DNA of 27,020 nucleotides. It comes from an uncultured Bacilli bacterium. GTDB taxonomy: Bacteria; Bacillota_I; Bacilli_A; RF39; UBA660. Below the pieces are notes generated by a model. The model did not search any database. It saw nothing but the letters and a program-made list of their open reading frames with translations, and was not told where the DNA came from. Position numbers and translations under genes: made by a program. Location: contig CAKOOJ010000010.1 of the NCBI GenBank assembly GCA_934098385.1, positions 1 to 27,020 on the forward strand, in the 5' to 3' direction. Shown here piece after piece: positions 26,945 to 27,020 of this stretch. Position 1 is the first letter of the stretch; each line of letters begins with the position of its first letter.

Positions 26945-27020
26945 CAGACTGTTGACAAATAGGTAGAAATTTTACTTATTTGTCTTTTATTTTGTAAAAA
27001 TAATAAAAGTTTCCAATATA
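26945..27020 (-). repeat. Right copy of 76-bp terminal inverted repeat
   Basis: Exact reverse complement of 2-77, running to the last base of the window. It starts immediately after an AGTACT ... AGTACT hairpin (26925-26944) that follows the cohesin gene. Confidence 0.9.
26954..26993 (+). terminator. Terminator of the dockerin-cohesin operon, inside the repeat
   Basis: GACAAATA (26954-26961) pairs with TATTTGTC (26977-26984), with an inner GTA/TAC pair, followed by TTTTATTTTG. The terminator is thus part of the repeated unit and works in the opposite direction in the left copy. Confidence 0.65.

Noticed and set aside
1..27020. Alternative genetic code (TGA as tryptophan or TAG as sense)
   Set aside because: spoIVFB, prp and the GDPD-like gene end in TGA; rpsO, pnp and tmk end in TAG; tryptophan uses TGG. 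The amber codon in the endonuclease is therefore exceptional.
1..27020. CRISPR array, insertion sequence or prophage genes
   Set aside because: No regularly spaced direct repeats, transposase, integrase or phage structural genes are visible.

Overview
This very AT-rich window comes from a Gram-positive, low-GC bacterium of the Bacillota that forms endospores or descends from spore-formers. The evidence is the order spoIVFA-spoIVFB-rplU-prp-rpmA, a SpoIID-like transglycosylase and a short GPR-type spore protease. An L27 with a cleavable leader, Prp, PNPase, type II thymidine kinase and tRNAs with encoded CCA also fit. TGA, TAA and TAG all end good genes, so the standard bacterial code applies. 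I cannot name the genus.

Layout. 1-121: a 76-bp repeat that recurs inverted at the right end, then a sigma-E-like promoter. 122-3893: spoIVFA, spoIVFB, a DUF1835/DUF3658 protein, the L21 leader with rplU-prp-rpmA, and trmB. 3894-4495: a gene-poor stretch with a small-peptide/antisense-RNA locus. 4496-8314: a degenerate glycerophosphodiesterase-like protein, thymidine kinase, dTMP kinase, a short-chain dehydrogenase and a methionine gamma-lyase-like PLP enzyme. 8344-12548: rpsO with its leader, a hypothetical gene, pnp, a DUF1653 protein and a DedA protein. 12631-15532: cysteine desulfurase, then leftward a hypothetical gene and a CapA-like protein. 15591-19717: tRNA-Arg(ACG), a second small-peptide locus, spoIID, gpr, an OGG-type glycosylase and a pilin-like protein. 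19813-21359: tRNA-Pro(TGG), an inverted partial copy of that tRNA, an MvaI/BcnI-type endonuclease gene broken by an in-frame amber codon, and a third small-peptide locus. 21380-26926: a DUF1294 protein, an acidic coiled-coil protein with a small partner, and a two-gene unit made of a secreted dockerin-bearing glucosaminidase and a membrane-anchored cohesin protein.

The most unusual feature is a set of three loci (about 4112-4389, 15852-16194 and 21030-21359) with the same design and different sequences. In each, two transcription units converge. Each RNA has a 5' hairpin, and the two hairpins of a locus are near copies of each other, so the DNA carries a mirrored repeat. One RNA has a Shine-Dalgarno site buried in a stem and encodes a 21-29 residue hydrophobic peptide. 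The other is a short RNA ending in an intrinsic terminator. In two loci the hydrophobic frame is overlapped out of frame by another short frame that owns the strong Shine-Dalgarno site, as mok overlaps hok. I infer type I toxin-antitoxin-like modules.

Two further points deserve attention. The sequence after tRNA-Pro can pair with the tRNA leader/acceptor/D-arm (23 bp) and with its anticodon arm. The dockerin and cohesin proteins look like a self-contained system for holding an autolysin on the cell surface.
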